A DNA stretch of 7,241 bases from assembly GCA_937915975.1 (NCBI GenBank), contig CALGGL010000161.1:1-7241 (forward strand), in the 5' to 3' direction. The DNA comes from an uncultured Lachnospiraceae bacterium. GTDB lineage: Bacteria > Bacillota > Clostridia > Lachnospirales > Lachnospiraceae. Numbering within the stretch: position 1 is the stretch's first letter; every line of letters begins with the position of its first letter. The notes below the pieces were generated by a model. The model saw only the letters and a list, made by a program, of their open reading frames with translations, had not been told where the DNA came from and searched no databases. The position numbers were made by a program, and so were the translations under genes. Of the stretch, positions 1-6,865 are shown piece after piece.

Positions 1-2
1 CT

Positions 3-3000
3 ACACCTTATGCGGAAGCGAAGTTTGCTGCAGCAGGTGAGCCAACCTATAAGTATTATACAAGAAGCGGTGAGGAAGGTAATTATACTTATACTGAGAC
101 AACGATCGGAACAGAAGAAGGACAAAGTGGAGCTCAAGAAGCAGGTGGACAGCCTACTAAGGCAGGAACATATTATGTGAAGGCTTATGTGGCTGAAACA
201 GGTAATTATGGGGCTGCTGAATCTACAAATTATAAGAAATTTACGATAAATCCAAGTAATGATGCAGTTACAACTATCTATGTGATTGCAAACGATAAAC
301 AAATAACCTATGGTGATGCTGTACCGGAATTTGCTGATACTTCAGACTATACGTTAAAGAAAGCTGTTAAGAATACAGAAACCGGAGAATATGAACCGGC
401 AGATTTGGATAACACTGAGACACTTGCAACTATAGCAGGAACAGATGCTACAGTAACCTTTACAACAACTTATACACAGGGTTCAGATGTTGGCGCATAC
501 ACCATAGTTCCAAGCGGACTTACAGCACAGGATGGATATGAAATTATCTATGAACCGGGAACACTTACTGTAAGCAAGAAAGAGGTAACACTTACATGGG
601 ATTATACAGAACCATATGATTATAGCGGAAAGGCACAGTCTGTAAATGCTTCAGTTACATCAACAGATATTTACGATACTGATGATCTTTCGGTTGTATA
701 TGCAGAAAGTGGCACTGAACCTGATGAGACTTATGTCCGCGAAGCAACAAATGTAGGAAACTACAAGGCAAAAGTTGCATCACTCAGTGGTGCAAAGGCA
801 GGCAATTATACACTTGCTGCCGGAGCACAAACAGAACTTGACTGGGAGATTAAAAAGGCTTCAACAGGCGAGGGTGCCAATACCATCACAGCTTCTATAG
901 CAGGCTGGACTTATGGAGATACACCAAGTACCCCGACTGTCGAGGTTAAGTACGGAAGCGCAGATGATGTTACGTATACTTACTATACAGATTCAAGTTG
1001 TAATCAGGTAACAACTTCTGCTAATGGAGCAACTTCAGATGGAGCATTACCTGTTAAGGCAGGCACTTACTACATGAAAGCCGCTGCAGCAGGTTCTGAT
1101 AATTACGAAGAAGTAACAAGTGAGGCTGTATCATTTACGATTGCTCAAAGACCTGTTACTATAGTTGCTTCGGATATTACGGCAGGTGTAGGAGAAGAAC
1201 TTCAAACACTTACATATAACAGTGAAGTTATCCTTGATATAGACGGCGATGAAACAAAGGATGCCGTAACAGTTGCTCTTTCAACAACTGCCAACAAAGA
1301 TAAGGTTGGAACATATCCGATTACTGTAGGAGATATCACCGGAGATGACGCAGCTAATTATACATTTACCAAGGTAAACGGAACTTATACTGTTTCTAAA
1401 TCAAGCGAAGCTGTATCTATAACGGTAACACCTTACAGCGGAACTTATGACGGAGCAGTACATGATGGTATAACTGAAATCGGTGGAACTGATGCTTCTG
1501 CTGTTACGATGTATTACAGTACAGAGCATGAGCTTACCGAGACTAATTACGCAACAGGAACAAAGGTTATGCCTAAGTTCAAGGACGCAGGAAGTTATAG
1601 GGTATACTACTATGCGGTATCTGATACCAAGACAGGTACAGGCGGAGATGTAACCGTAACTATTAACAAGAAGTCTGTAACCATGACTGCTGCTGATATG
1701 AGCATTGTTTACGGTGATGCAGTTCCGGCTACTGATGAAGTTACATACACGGGAGTTGTAGACGGAGAGAGCATAACAGGTGAAACATTTGCATTTGACT
1801 ATAATCAGTATGTTGATGTAGGTATTTATGATATCACACCGTCCATACCAAATGTTGAAACTGCATATCCAAACTACGAAATAACAGCAGTAAATGGTAA
1901 ACTTACGGTTAGCCAAAAACCGCTTACATTCAGCTGGTCGAAGGATGCTTTCTTCTATGATGAAGCTGAACATACCATAACTGCGACACCGGCGAATAAA
2001 GCACAGGATAGTGATGATGTAGTTGTTGCGACATATGAAGATAATGAAAAGACCGATGTAGGTGACTATACTGCCAAAGTACTTACGATAAGTGGTGAAA
2101 AGGCAGACAATTATTACATAAAGGATGATGAAGCAAGCAATACACATGCATGGAAGATAGCAGCAGGTTCAAATTCATTTACCACAGCACTTTCGATAAA
2201 TGGATGGACATATGGTGAAACTCCAAATGCACCTGTATGTGCGAGCCTTTACGGAGAACCTTCATACACATACTACAGTGACCTGACATGTACGACAATG
2301 ACAGGCGAGACTGACGGTGCGGTAGAAGAAGGCGGTGTGCCTGCACATCCGGGTATTTACTTCATCAAAGCCAAAGTACCTGCAGGTGATGGATATGAGG
2401 CACTTGAAAGTGAAGCTGTACCATTTACGATAGCTAAGGCTAAGCTTATTATAACGCCGGCTGAACAGTACGGAGCAGTAGGTGCAGTACTTAACGAGCT
2501 TACCTATACGATTACCGGTGGTGTAGTAGGAACAGATACGGTTACGGCTACACTTGCTACAACAGCAACTGCAGATTCACCTACAGGAAACTATGATATA
2601 ACAGTTTCAAAGGTGACTGTAAACAGTACGGATTATGATGTGACAGGAACCGAAGTTGCTGAAAATCCTCTATATGAGATAACTGTTGGTACTGCAAAAT
2701 ATCATTTGGCAGATTATGGATTGACGGTTAAGGTTAGCGATGACACTGACGTGTGGACTAAGACTTACGACGGAAATGAGTATGGAGTTAAGGCTGAACT
2801 TACTGCTTCAAGCGGAAGTACGACACCGGATTATAAGATGTACTACAGTACCAAGAAGTACATTGCTGACGAACTTACTACAGCACTTAACAGAGGTCAG
2901 GTATCTGAAGAAAGTCCTAAGATACAAAATGTGGGAACGCTTACTGTATGGTTCTATGCAGTGGGTACTGACGGAAGTCTTCTTGCATACGGTAACAGAA

Positions 3001-5195
3001 CCATTACGATAGAGCAAAAGAGTATCGCCGATGCGGTTATCACACTTGCAGCAGATGTATTTGACTTTACCGGAGAAGAAATAAAGCCTGATGTGACAAG
3101 CGTAGTCTTAGGTGACGTGACGTTGGTAAAGGATAGAGATTATACAATAAGCTATGAGCATAATATCAATCCGGGATCACCTGAATCCGATAATCCACCA
3201 ATTGTAGTAATTAAGGGTAAGGGTAATTATAAAGATGATGCAAGTAAGACATTTACAATAGCAGGACTTGATTCAGATTACACTACTGAACCGGCAGTTA
3301 CATTAAATGAACTTGTCTACAATAAAGAGGAGCAAACTCTTATAACAGCAGGAACTACGGAAGACGGAACAATATTATACAGTACGGATTATGACGGAAC
3401 TAATTTTGATACTGCTACATGGCAGGAAGAGGTTCCTAAAGAGGTAAACGCAGGAGCTTATAAGGTTTCATATTATATCAAGGGTTCACTTGGACATAAG
3501 AATACTGTACCAAAGAGCCTTGATATAGAGATTCTTAAGAAAGATATAGCCGTAAAGGCCGTAGATACAGAGAGGGCGTTTGGAACAGCTAATCCAATAT
3601 TTAAGTATGAAGCCGAAGGTATGTATGAGGGCGATGAGCTTACCGGTGAGCTTTCATGCGAGGCAGATGAAAATTCAGAACCGGGTGAGTACGATATTAC
3701 AAAAGGAACACTTGAAAATGAAAACTATAACATAGTGGAATTTGAGAGTGGAACGCTTACTGTCATCAAACTTCCACCTGAAATTGTTACCAATCCGGCT
3801 GTAGAGGTTCTTCCGGAAAAGGCCTCTATTAGTGCTAATGTATCAAATTATCGTGAATCGGATGGTGATATCTGTTTTAGATATGGAACAGATAAGGAAC
3901 AACTTACATCAAAGATAGCTGCAGATAAATTAATTGATGTTGAAGAATTATTTGTTGCGGAGATAGCAGATATCGAAGCAGATACAGTATATTACTATCA
4001 GGCATATATAGCAGACGGTGAAACAGAGGTTGCAACCGGAGAGATTATGAGTTTTATATATACTGATAGCAGCTCCGATTCAGAGTTTAGTGTCGAAGTA
4101 TATAATGAAACAGGCGATACGACGTATGTTATCATAACAGTGGAAGCCGGAAATGATGCTGTAGCTTCAAGTGGCATCGTTATGATAGATGCTGAAGAAA
4201 GAGCGAGCGTAACATTTGACGGTCTTACAGACGGTGAGTACAATGTCGTAGCAAGAACAGTTGACGGAAATTATACTGAGACAAGACTTATAACCATTAA
4301 GGATGGCAGCGCAGGAAATGTCACATTTACCATCTTAAAGGGTGGCATATCAACAGTAGTTGATGTCAAGACAGAGGATACGCCTAAGGTTGCAGTAAAT
4401 GGACTTCCGGAAATCATCACAGATGAGGAAAAGGAAGCAGCAGCTGATGGTTCAGAGAGTATAAAGGTAGAGCTTGATGTTGAAAAGGTCGATGCAGACA
4501 GCACAGCAGGTGCAGCTGATATCAAGGCGCTTCTTTCGGAAGATGAAGAGATAAAACTCTTACTTGATATAAGCCTCTTTAAGATAGTTAGAGAGCTTGA
4601 CGGCCTGGGAAGAGTTACTTCAGAAGATGAAAGCAATATCGGTGAAACAAATACTATTGTGCTTGAAATTGCTGTTCCGTTTGATACTACTGAGGGTAAT
4701 ATAAATGCATATAAGTATCACAGCAGGCGTGCAAGTAAGCTTACAAGGCTTTCATCTAGAACTACAGCAGGGGCATATATAGATGGAACTTACTATGTAG
4801 GAGAAGGGCATGTATATATCTATTCATCAGAGTTCTCGCTTTATGCGATAGCTGTAGAAATGATTGAGGAACCTGAGGATCCTGAAGAACCTAAGAATCC
4901 TGAAAAACCTGAAAAACCTGAAAAACCGGATTCAGAGCCCCCGACAACAGACAATCCATCTGAGAAACCGACAACAAATACGGTAGATGATCCTGTTAAG
5001 GTAGAAATACCGGACGTTAAGGTGGATACTCCTGCTGAAACAGACAACAAGAAAGCAGATACAACGGATAAATCAGTAGACACGGGCGATAACACCCGGG
5101 TTGCTACTGCATTTATACTTATGATAGCTTCGTTTTTAGCAGGCGTATATCTTACGATAAAAAAGAAATATTTAAGAAAATACATTAGAAAGTAA
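3..5195 (+). CDS. Giant modular MBG/Ig-repeat cell-surface protein with C-terminal sorting/anchor tail (5' end outside window)
   Basis: The reading frame is open from the first complete codon (position 3) to TAA at 5193-5195, giving 1730 visible codons. A GTG at 177 lies inside a conserved module (AGTYYVKAYV) and is not a plausible start, so the gene is 5'-truncated and its signal peptide is not visible. The protein is a chain of Thr/Tyr/Val/Asp-rich beta-sandwich modules, including MBG-like ones (YGDAVP...GAYTI...GTLTVS) and Ig-like ones ending in AGTYYVKA or NVGNYKAKV. Downstream are an FN3-like domain (about 3771-4067), a Cna-B-like domain (about 4068-4361), a C-terminal domain ending FSLYAIAVE (about 4362-4862), a Pro/Glu/Lys stalk (4863-5072), a hydrophobic segment and a basic tail. 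It is probably displayed on the cell wall as an adhesin or scaffold; the ligand cannot be told. No catalytic domain is recognisable in the visible part. A strong hairpin follows directly, so it ends its transcription unit. Architecture is secure; the adhesion role is inference. Confidence 0.93.
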   Translation, partial: TPYAEAKFAAAGEPTYKYYTRSGEEGNYTYTETTIGTEEGQSGAQEAGGQPTKAGTYYVKAYVAETGNYGAAESTNYKKFTINPSNDAVTTIYVIANDKQITYGDAVPEFADTSDYTLKKAVKNTETGEYEPADLDNTETLATIAGTDATVTFTTTYTQGSDVGAYTIVPSGLTAQDGYEIIYEPGTLTVSKKEVTLTWDYTEPYDYSGKAQSVNASVTSTDIYDTDDLSVVYAESGTEPDETYVREATNVGNYKAKVASLSGAKAGNYTLAAGAQTELDWEIKKASTGEGANTITASIAGWTYGDTPSTPTVEVKYGSADDVTYTYYTDSSCNQVTTSANGATSDGALPVKAGTYYMKAAAAGSDNYEEVTSEAVSFTIAQRPVTIVASDITAGVGEELQTLTYNSEVILDIDGDETKDAVTVALSTTANKDKVGTYPITVGDITGDDAANYTFTKVNGTYTVSKSSEAVSITVTPYSGTYDGAVHDGITEIGGTDASAVTMYYSTEHELTETNYATGTKVMPKFKDAGSYRVYYYAVSDTKTGTGGDVTVTINKKSVTMTAADMSIVYGDAVPATDEVTYTGVVDGESITGETFAFDYNQYVDVGIYDITPSIPNVETAYPNYEITAVNGKLTVSQKPLTFSWSKDAFFYDEAEHTITATPANKAQDSDDVVVATYEDNEKTDVGDYTAKVLTISGEKADNYYIKDDEASNTHAWKIAAGSNSFTTALSINGWTYGETPNAPVCASLYGEPSYTYYSDLTCTTMTGETDGAVEEGGVPAHPGIYFIKAKVPAGDGYEALESEAVPFTIAKAKLIITPAEQYGAVGAVLNELTYTITGGVVGTDTVTATLATTATADSPTGNYDITVSKVTVNSTDYDVTGTEVAENPLYEITVGTAKYHLADYGLTVKVSDDTDVWTKTYDGNEYGVKAELTASSGSTTPDYKMYYSTKKYIADELTTALNRGQVSEESPKIQNVGTLTVWFYAVGTDGSLLAYGNRTITIEQKSIADAVITLAADVFDFTGEEIKPDVTSVVLGDVTLVKDRDYTISYEHNINPGSPESDNPPIVVIKGKGNYKDDASKTFTIAGLDSDYTTEPAVTLNELVYNKEEQTLITAGTTEDGTILYSTDYDGTNFDTATWQEEVPKEVNAGAYKVSYYIKGSLGHKNTVPKSLDIEILKKDIAVKAVDTERAFGTANPIFKYEAEGMYEGDELTGELSCEADENSEPGEYDITKGTLENENYNIVEFESGTLTVIKLPPEIVTNPAVEVLPEKASISANVSNYRESDGDICFRYGTDKEQLTSKIAADKLIDVEELFVAEIADIEADTVYYYQAYIADGETEVATGEIMSFIYTDSSSDSEFSVEVYNETGDTTYVIITVEAGNDAVASSGIVMIDAEERASVTFDGLTDGEYNVVARTVDGNYTETRLITIKDGSAGNVTFTILKGGISTVVDVKTEDTPKVAVNGLPEIITDEEKEAAADGSESIKVELDVEKVDADSTAGAADIKALLSEDEEIKLLLDISLFKIVRELDGLGRVTSEDESNIGETNTIVLEIAVPFDTTEGNINAYKYHSRRASKLTRLSSRTTAGAYIDGTYYVGEGHVYIYSSEFSLYAIAVEMIEEPEDPEEPKNPEKPEKPEKPDSEPPTTDNPSEKPTTNTVDDPVKVEIPDVKVDTPAETDNKKADTTDKSVDTGDNTRVATAFILMIASFLAGVYLTIKKKYLRKYIRK
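276..3017 (+). repeat. Two-copy long-period protein super-repeat of five modules (A-B-C-D-E twice)
   Basis: Copy 1 spans about 276-1676 (467 codons) and copy 2 about 1677-3017 (447 codons). Module A carries YGDAVP at 309-326 and again at 1710-1727. Module B carries LTWDYTEP and LTFSWSKD, each followed by VGNYKAKV or VGDYTAKV. Module C carries GWTYGDTP and GWTYGETP, then YTYY, then SEAVSFTIA or SEAVPFTIA. Module D carries LQTLTY and LNELTY, then VALSTTA or ATLATTA. Module E carries a YDG motif, then MYYST, then YYYAV or WFYAV. Order is identical in the two copies, but identity is diluted to short motifs, so this is an old duplication rather than a recent tandem repeat. A partial C-type module (3 to about 260) precedes copy 1 and suggests that more copies lie upstream. 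Boundaries are approximate. Confidence 0.85.
3018..3770 (+). other. Distal module block F-E-A of the surface protein
   Basis: This part of the surface protein breaks the A-E order. About 3018-3266 encodes a different Ig-like module (F) with GEEIKPDVTSV, then LVKDRDYTISYEHN, then VVIKGKGNYKDDASKTFTI; this pattern is common in Clostridial surface proteins. About 3267-3542 is a third E module (LVYNKEEQTLI, ILYST, YKVSYYIKG). About 3543-3770 is a third A module in which the usual YGDAVP is altered to FGTANP (3579-3596), followed by GEYDITKGTL and SGTLTVIK. Calls rest on motif similarity to the upstream copies; boundaries are approximate. Confidence 0.7.
4863..5072 (+). other. Pro-rich, charged wall-spanning stalk of the surface protein
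   Basis: About 70 codons lie between the last folded domain and the anchor tail. They are dominated by Pro, Glu, Lys, Asp and Thr, beginning with PEDPEEPKNPEKP and continuing through PPTTDNPSEKPTT and IPDVKVDTPAETDNKK. Such extended linkers typically carry sortase-anchored proteins through peptidoglycan. The role is inferred from composition and from position just before the anchor. Confidence 0.75.
4872..4925 (+). repeat. Six tandem 9-nt units encoding P-x-x tripeptides in the stalk
   Basis: Six consecutive 9-nt units begin with CCT: three degenerate ones (4872-4898: CCTGAGGAT, CCTGAAGAA, CCTAAGAAT) and then three perfect copies of CCTGAAAAA (4899-4907, 4908-4916, 4917-4925). They encode PED, PEE, PKN, PEK, PEK, PEK, and a further PDS follows. 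Because the unit is a multiple of three, copy-number change would alter stalk length without breaking the frame. Confidence 0.9.
5073..5192 (+). other. C-terminal sorting/anchor tail with non-canonical SVDTGD motif
   Basis: The last 40 codons read as SVDTGDNTR, then a hydrophobic segment of about 20 residues (VATAFILMIASFLAGVYLTI), then a strongly basic end (KKKYLRKYIRK). This three-part layout is that of a Gram-positive cell-wall sorting signal. In the LPxTG alignment the leucine position is Ser and the proline position is Val (5076-5078); the TG is kept, followed by Asp-Asn as in many Clostridial xPxTGD anchors. It may be used by a divergent sortase, or may simply leave the protein membrane-anchored. 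No sortase gene is visible in this window. Confidence 0.75.
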
Positions 5196-5204
5196 ATATA
5201 GTTG

Positions 5205-5243
5205 TGAAGCACTTTTGATATAGGTTCAAAAGTGCTTCATTTT
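5205..5243 (+). terminator. Strong intrinsic terminator after the surface-protein gene
   Basis: A perfect 14-bp inverted repeat (5205-5218 paired with 5226-5239) encloses a 7-nt loop (5219-5225), beginning 10 nt after the TAA stop. The stem is TGAAGCACTTTTGA with its exact complement. Only four T residues follow (5240-5243) before GTATAAT, so the U-tract is short for a classical terminator, but the long perfect stem and its position make the call convincing. It separates the surface protein from the methyltransferase unit. Confidence 0.85.
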
Positions 5244-5298
5244 GTATAATATATATTGCATTATGCTTTTAAATAGAGTAATCTCAATGTAAGAGTTG

Positions 5299-5304
5299 TA
5301 TAAT
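5299..5304 (+). promoter_or_regulatory. Candidate -10 element for the methyltransferase operon
   Basis: A perfect TATAAT sits 45 nt upstream of the ATG and downstream of the terminator, where a promoter for the next gene is expected. No convincing TTGACA-like -35 lies at 16-18 bp, and the surroundings are so AT-rich that such hexamers arise by chance (another TATAAT is at 5245-5250). A 6-bp inverted repeat, CTCAAT (5283-5288) and ATTGAG (5306-5311), flanks it; this may also be chance. Confidence 0.35.
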
Positions 5305-5337
5305 TATTGAGTATATTTTAATTTACTATATTAAACA

Positions 5338-5344
5338 TAAGGAG
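5338..5344 (+). promoter_or_regulatory. Ribosome binding site of the methyltransferase
   Basis: TAAGGAG lies 5 nt before the ATG at 5350. It is a near-perfect match to the 16S anti-Shine-Dalgarno and fixes this ATG as the start. Confidence 0.85.
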
Positions 5345-5349
5345 CTTTT

Positions 5350-6552
5350 ATGGATACTGAAAGAATATGTGAAGCTTTATCAAAAAAACCCGATAAGATT
5401 ATATTTAGCGGACTTGTTGATAACTCATATAAATATAAGAAAACTGTAATAAAAAAAATCATTATTAAAGGTAGAGAAGTTTATCAGGCTGAGCGTTTTA
5501 CCGAAAAGCAGACTTTTCATGAAAATACGGATGCTGATTCACTTGAATTTATTATCTTTTCTGAATTTCCTGATAATTACAAGCAGCTTAATATATTTTG
5601 CGATGATGTCCAATATGATTTTAAGTATTCTAAAAAAGGAAAGCTTTTATTCAATGAGCATAAGATTAAGCTATCGAAAAATTTAAAACATAATAATGAT
5701 TTGGATGATTTTATGATGATTACACATAGAGAAAAAAATTCACACAACAGAAAAAAGAATTATCTTTTACCTGAGGGAACAGTAATTCCACCGCTTGTTG
5801 ATCTTGGGATATTTACAAAGGAAGGTAAGATTGTAAAATCCATGTATGGTAAATATCGTCAGATAAATCGTTTTCTTGAGTTAGTAGAAGATGTGGTTAG
5901 GGATTATCCAAATAAGGATATGCATATAGTTGATTTTGGATGTGGTAAATCCTATCTTACATTTATATTATATTATTATCTTGTGGAGATAAAGGGCTAT
6001 AATGTACACATGACCGGACTTGACTTGAAAGATGATGTTATAGAAAAATGTAATGAAACAGCTAAGAAATATAACTATGATAATCTTCATTTTGAGCTTG
6101 GAGATATAAACGGCTACAAAACACCCTTTGACGTGGATATGGTCATAACACTCCATGCCTGCGATACAGCCACGGATTATGCGCTTTATAACGCTGTCTC
6201 CTGGAATGCTAAAATGATCTTTTCTGTGCCCTGCTGTCAGCATGAACTGAATAAAAAGATTAAATCCGATGACCTGTCAATACTCACAAGATATGGTATT
6301 ATAAAAGAGCGTTTTGCAGCCCTTGCTACAGATGCAATAAGAGGAAACCTGCTTGAATATGCGGGATACAAGACTCAGCTGTTGGAATTTGTCGACTTTG
6401 CACACACACCCAAGAACATACTGATCAGGGCGGTCAAAAGACCTGTGACGCCGAAGGGCAGCAGGGAAAAAGCATTGGAAGAAGTGGACAGACTGATGGA
6501 AGAGTTCCATACAGATCAGACCTTGTATAATCTGATAGTTAATGAAAAGTAA
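5350..6552 (+). CDS. Class I SAM-dependent methyltransferase (Methyltransf_32-like)
   Basis: This 400-residue protein has a Rossmann-type methyltransferase domain in its C-terminal half. Motif I, VDFGCGKSYL, is at residues 194-203 and would bind SAM. An acidic GLDLKDD (223-229) would contact the SAM ribose. GDI follows at 251-253, then LHACDTATD (268-276) and SVPCCQHEL (292-300). The last two are hallmarks of a group that includes eukaryotic METTL25/GSTCD-like proteins. The N-terminal ~190 residues are a conserved-looking basic region with HNRKKNYLLPEG (132-143) and KYRQINRFLE (168-177), plausibly for substrate binding. The substrate is not known to me; RNA is a guess from the relatives. The ATG at 5350 has an excellent Shine-Dalgarno. 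The gene probably leads an operon with the FakA-like gene 22 bp downstream. Oddly, GC content and leucine codon use change abruptly near position 6115 (residue ~256) although frame and motifs stay intact. Confidence 0.88.
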   Translation: MDTERICEALSKKPDKIIFSGLVDNSYKYKKTVIKKIIIKGREVYQAERFTEKQTFHENTDADSLEFIIFSEFPDNYKQLNIFCDDVQYDFKYSKKGKLLFNEHKIKLSKNLKHNNDLDDFMMITHREKNSHNRKKNYLLPEGTVIPPLVDLGIFTKEGKIVKSMYGKYRQINRFLELVEDVVRDYPNKDMHIVDFGCGKSYLTFILYYYLVEIKGYNVHMTGLDLKDDVIEKCNETAKKYNYDNLHFELGDINGYKTPFDVDMVITLHACDTATDYALYNAVSWNAKMIFSVPCCQHELNKKIKSDDLSILTRYGIIKERFAALATDAIRGNLLEYAGYKTQLLEFVDFAHTPKNILIRAVKRPVTPKGSREKALEEVDRLMEEFHTDQTLYNLIVNEK

Positions 6553-6560
6553 TAGATAAC

Positions 6561-6566
6561 AGGAGG
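6561..6566 (+). promoter_or_regulatory. Ribosome binding site of the FakA-like gene
   Basis: A perfect AGGAGG ends 8 nt before the ATG at 6575, supporting that start and showing independent, probably strong, translation of this short gene. Confidence 0.88.
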
Positions 6567-6574
6567 ACAAGATA

Positions 6575-6865
6575 ATGGGAGTTAACAGTATTGATGCAGA
6601 AGACGATCAGTTTGCATATCGCTATGATACGCAGCTGCTCATAGACCGTAGGGACAAGGATCTTGATGAAGACGAAATCTCTGACTACATCACAGAGAAC
6701 TTTGAGGGAAATTCTCTTATTGCAGCAGGGGATGAGGATCTTGTGAAGATTCATTTTCATACCAATGAGCCTTGGAAGGTGCTTGAATACTGCAACACAG
6801 TTGGTGAAATATACGACATTGTTGTAGAGGACATGATAAGACAGTCAAATGGACTTCAGGGTTGA
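6575..6865 (+). CDS. Stand-alone FakA/YloV middle-domain-like protein ('kinase to dihydroxyacetone kinase' type)
   Basis: This 96-residue acidic, soluble protein matches the middle domain of the fatty-acid kinase FakA/YloV family. It has FAYRYDTQLLI (13-23), a short acidic helix region, then GNSLIAAGDEDLVKIHFHT (45-63), NEPWKVLEY (64-72), and GEIYDIVVEDMIRQ (77-90). In full FakA this domain lies between the N-terminal ATP-binding DhaL-type domain and the C-terminal domain; neither is present here. It is therefore unlikely to be a kinase by itself despite the name such proteins often carry. It has its own AGGAGG site and ends cleanly with GLQG, so it looks like a complete small gene rather than a remnant. 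The H-x-H pair (H60, H62) is kept, but the Cys of the family's GYCTEF segment appears to be Asp (D18). It probably forms an operon with the methyltransferase. Its 3' end overlaps the convergent regulator gene by 10 bp. Its role is unknown. Confidence 0.8.
   Translation: MGVNSIDAEDDQFAYRYDTQLLIDRRDKDLDEDEISDYITENFEGNSLIAAGDEDLVKIHFHTNEPWKVLEYCNTVGEIYDIVVEDMIRQSNGLQG

Noticed and set aside
177..179. GTG as the start of the surface protein
   Set aside because: The same frame continues upstream to the window edge with matching module sequence (PTKAGTYYVKAYV spans the GTG), so it is an internal Val codon.
1401..2147. A 248-codon open frame on the minus strand inside the surface-protein gene
   Set aside because: Its translation is rich in Cys, Ile, Tyr and Ser with no recognisable domain. 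It is the antisense shadow of a Thr/Val/Tyr-rich coding sequence whose codon pattern avoids stops on the other strand.
2740..3012. A 90-codon plus-strand open frame overlapping the surface-protein gene
   Set aside because: It lies wholly inside module E coding sequence in another frame, has no ribosome binding site that I can see, and shows no family resemblance.
4271..5212. Minus-strand Ser-rich open frames (4271-4636 and 4841-5212)
   Set aside because: Low-complexity Ser/Val/Gly translations are antisense to the Glu/Asp/Pro-rich C-terminal and stalk coding regions. They are composition artefacts.
5245..5250. TATAAT just after the terminator as a promoter
   Set aside because: The -35 position falls inside the terminator stem and has no TTGACA-like sequence. 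The hexamer is expected by chance in this AT-rich spacer.
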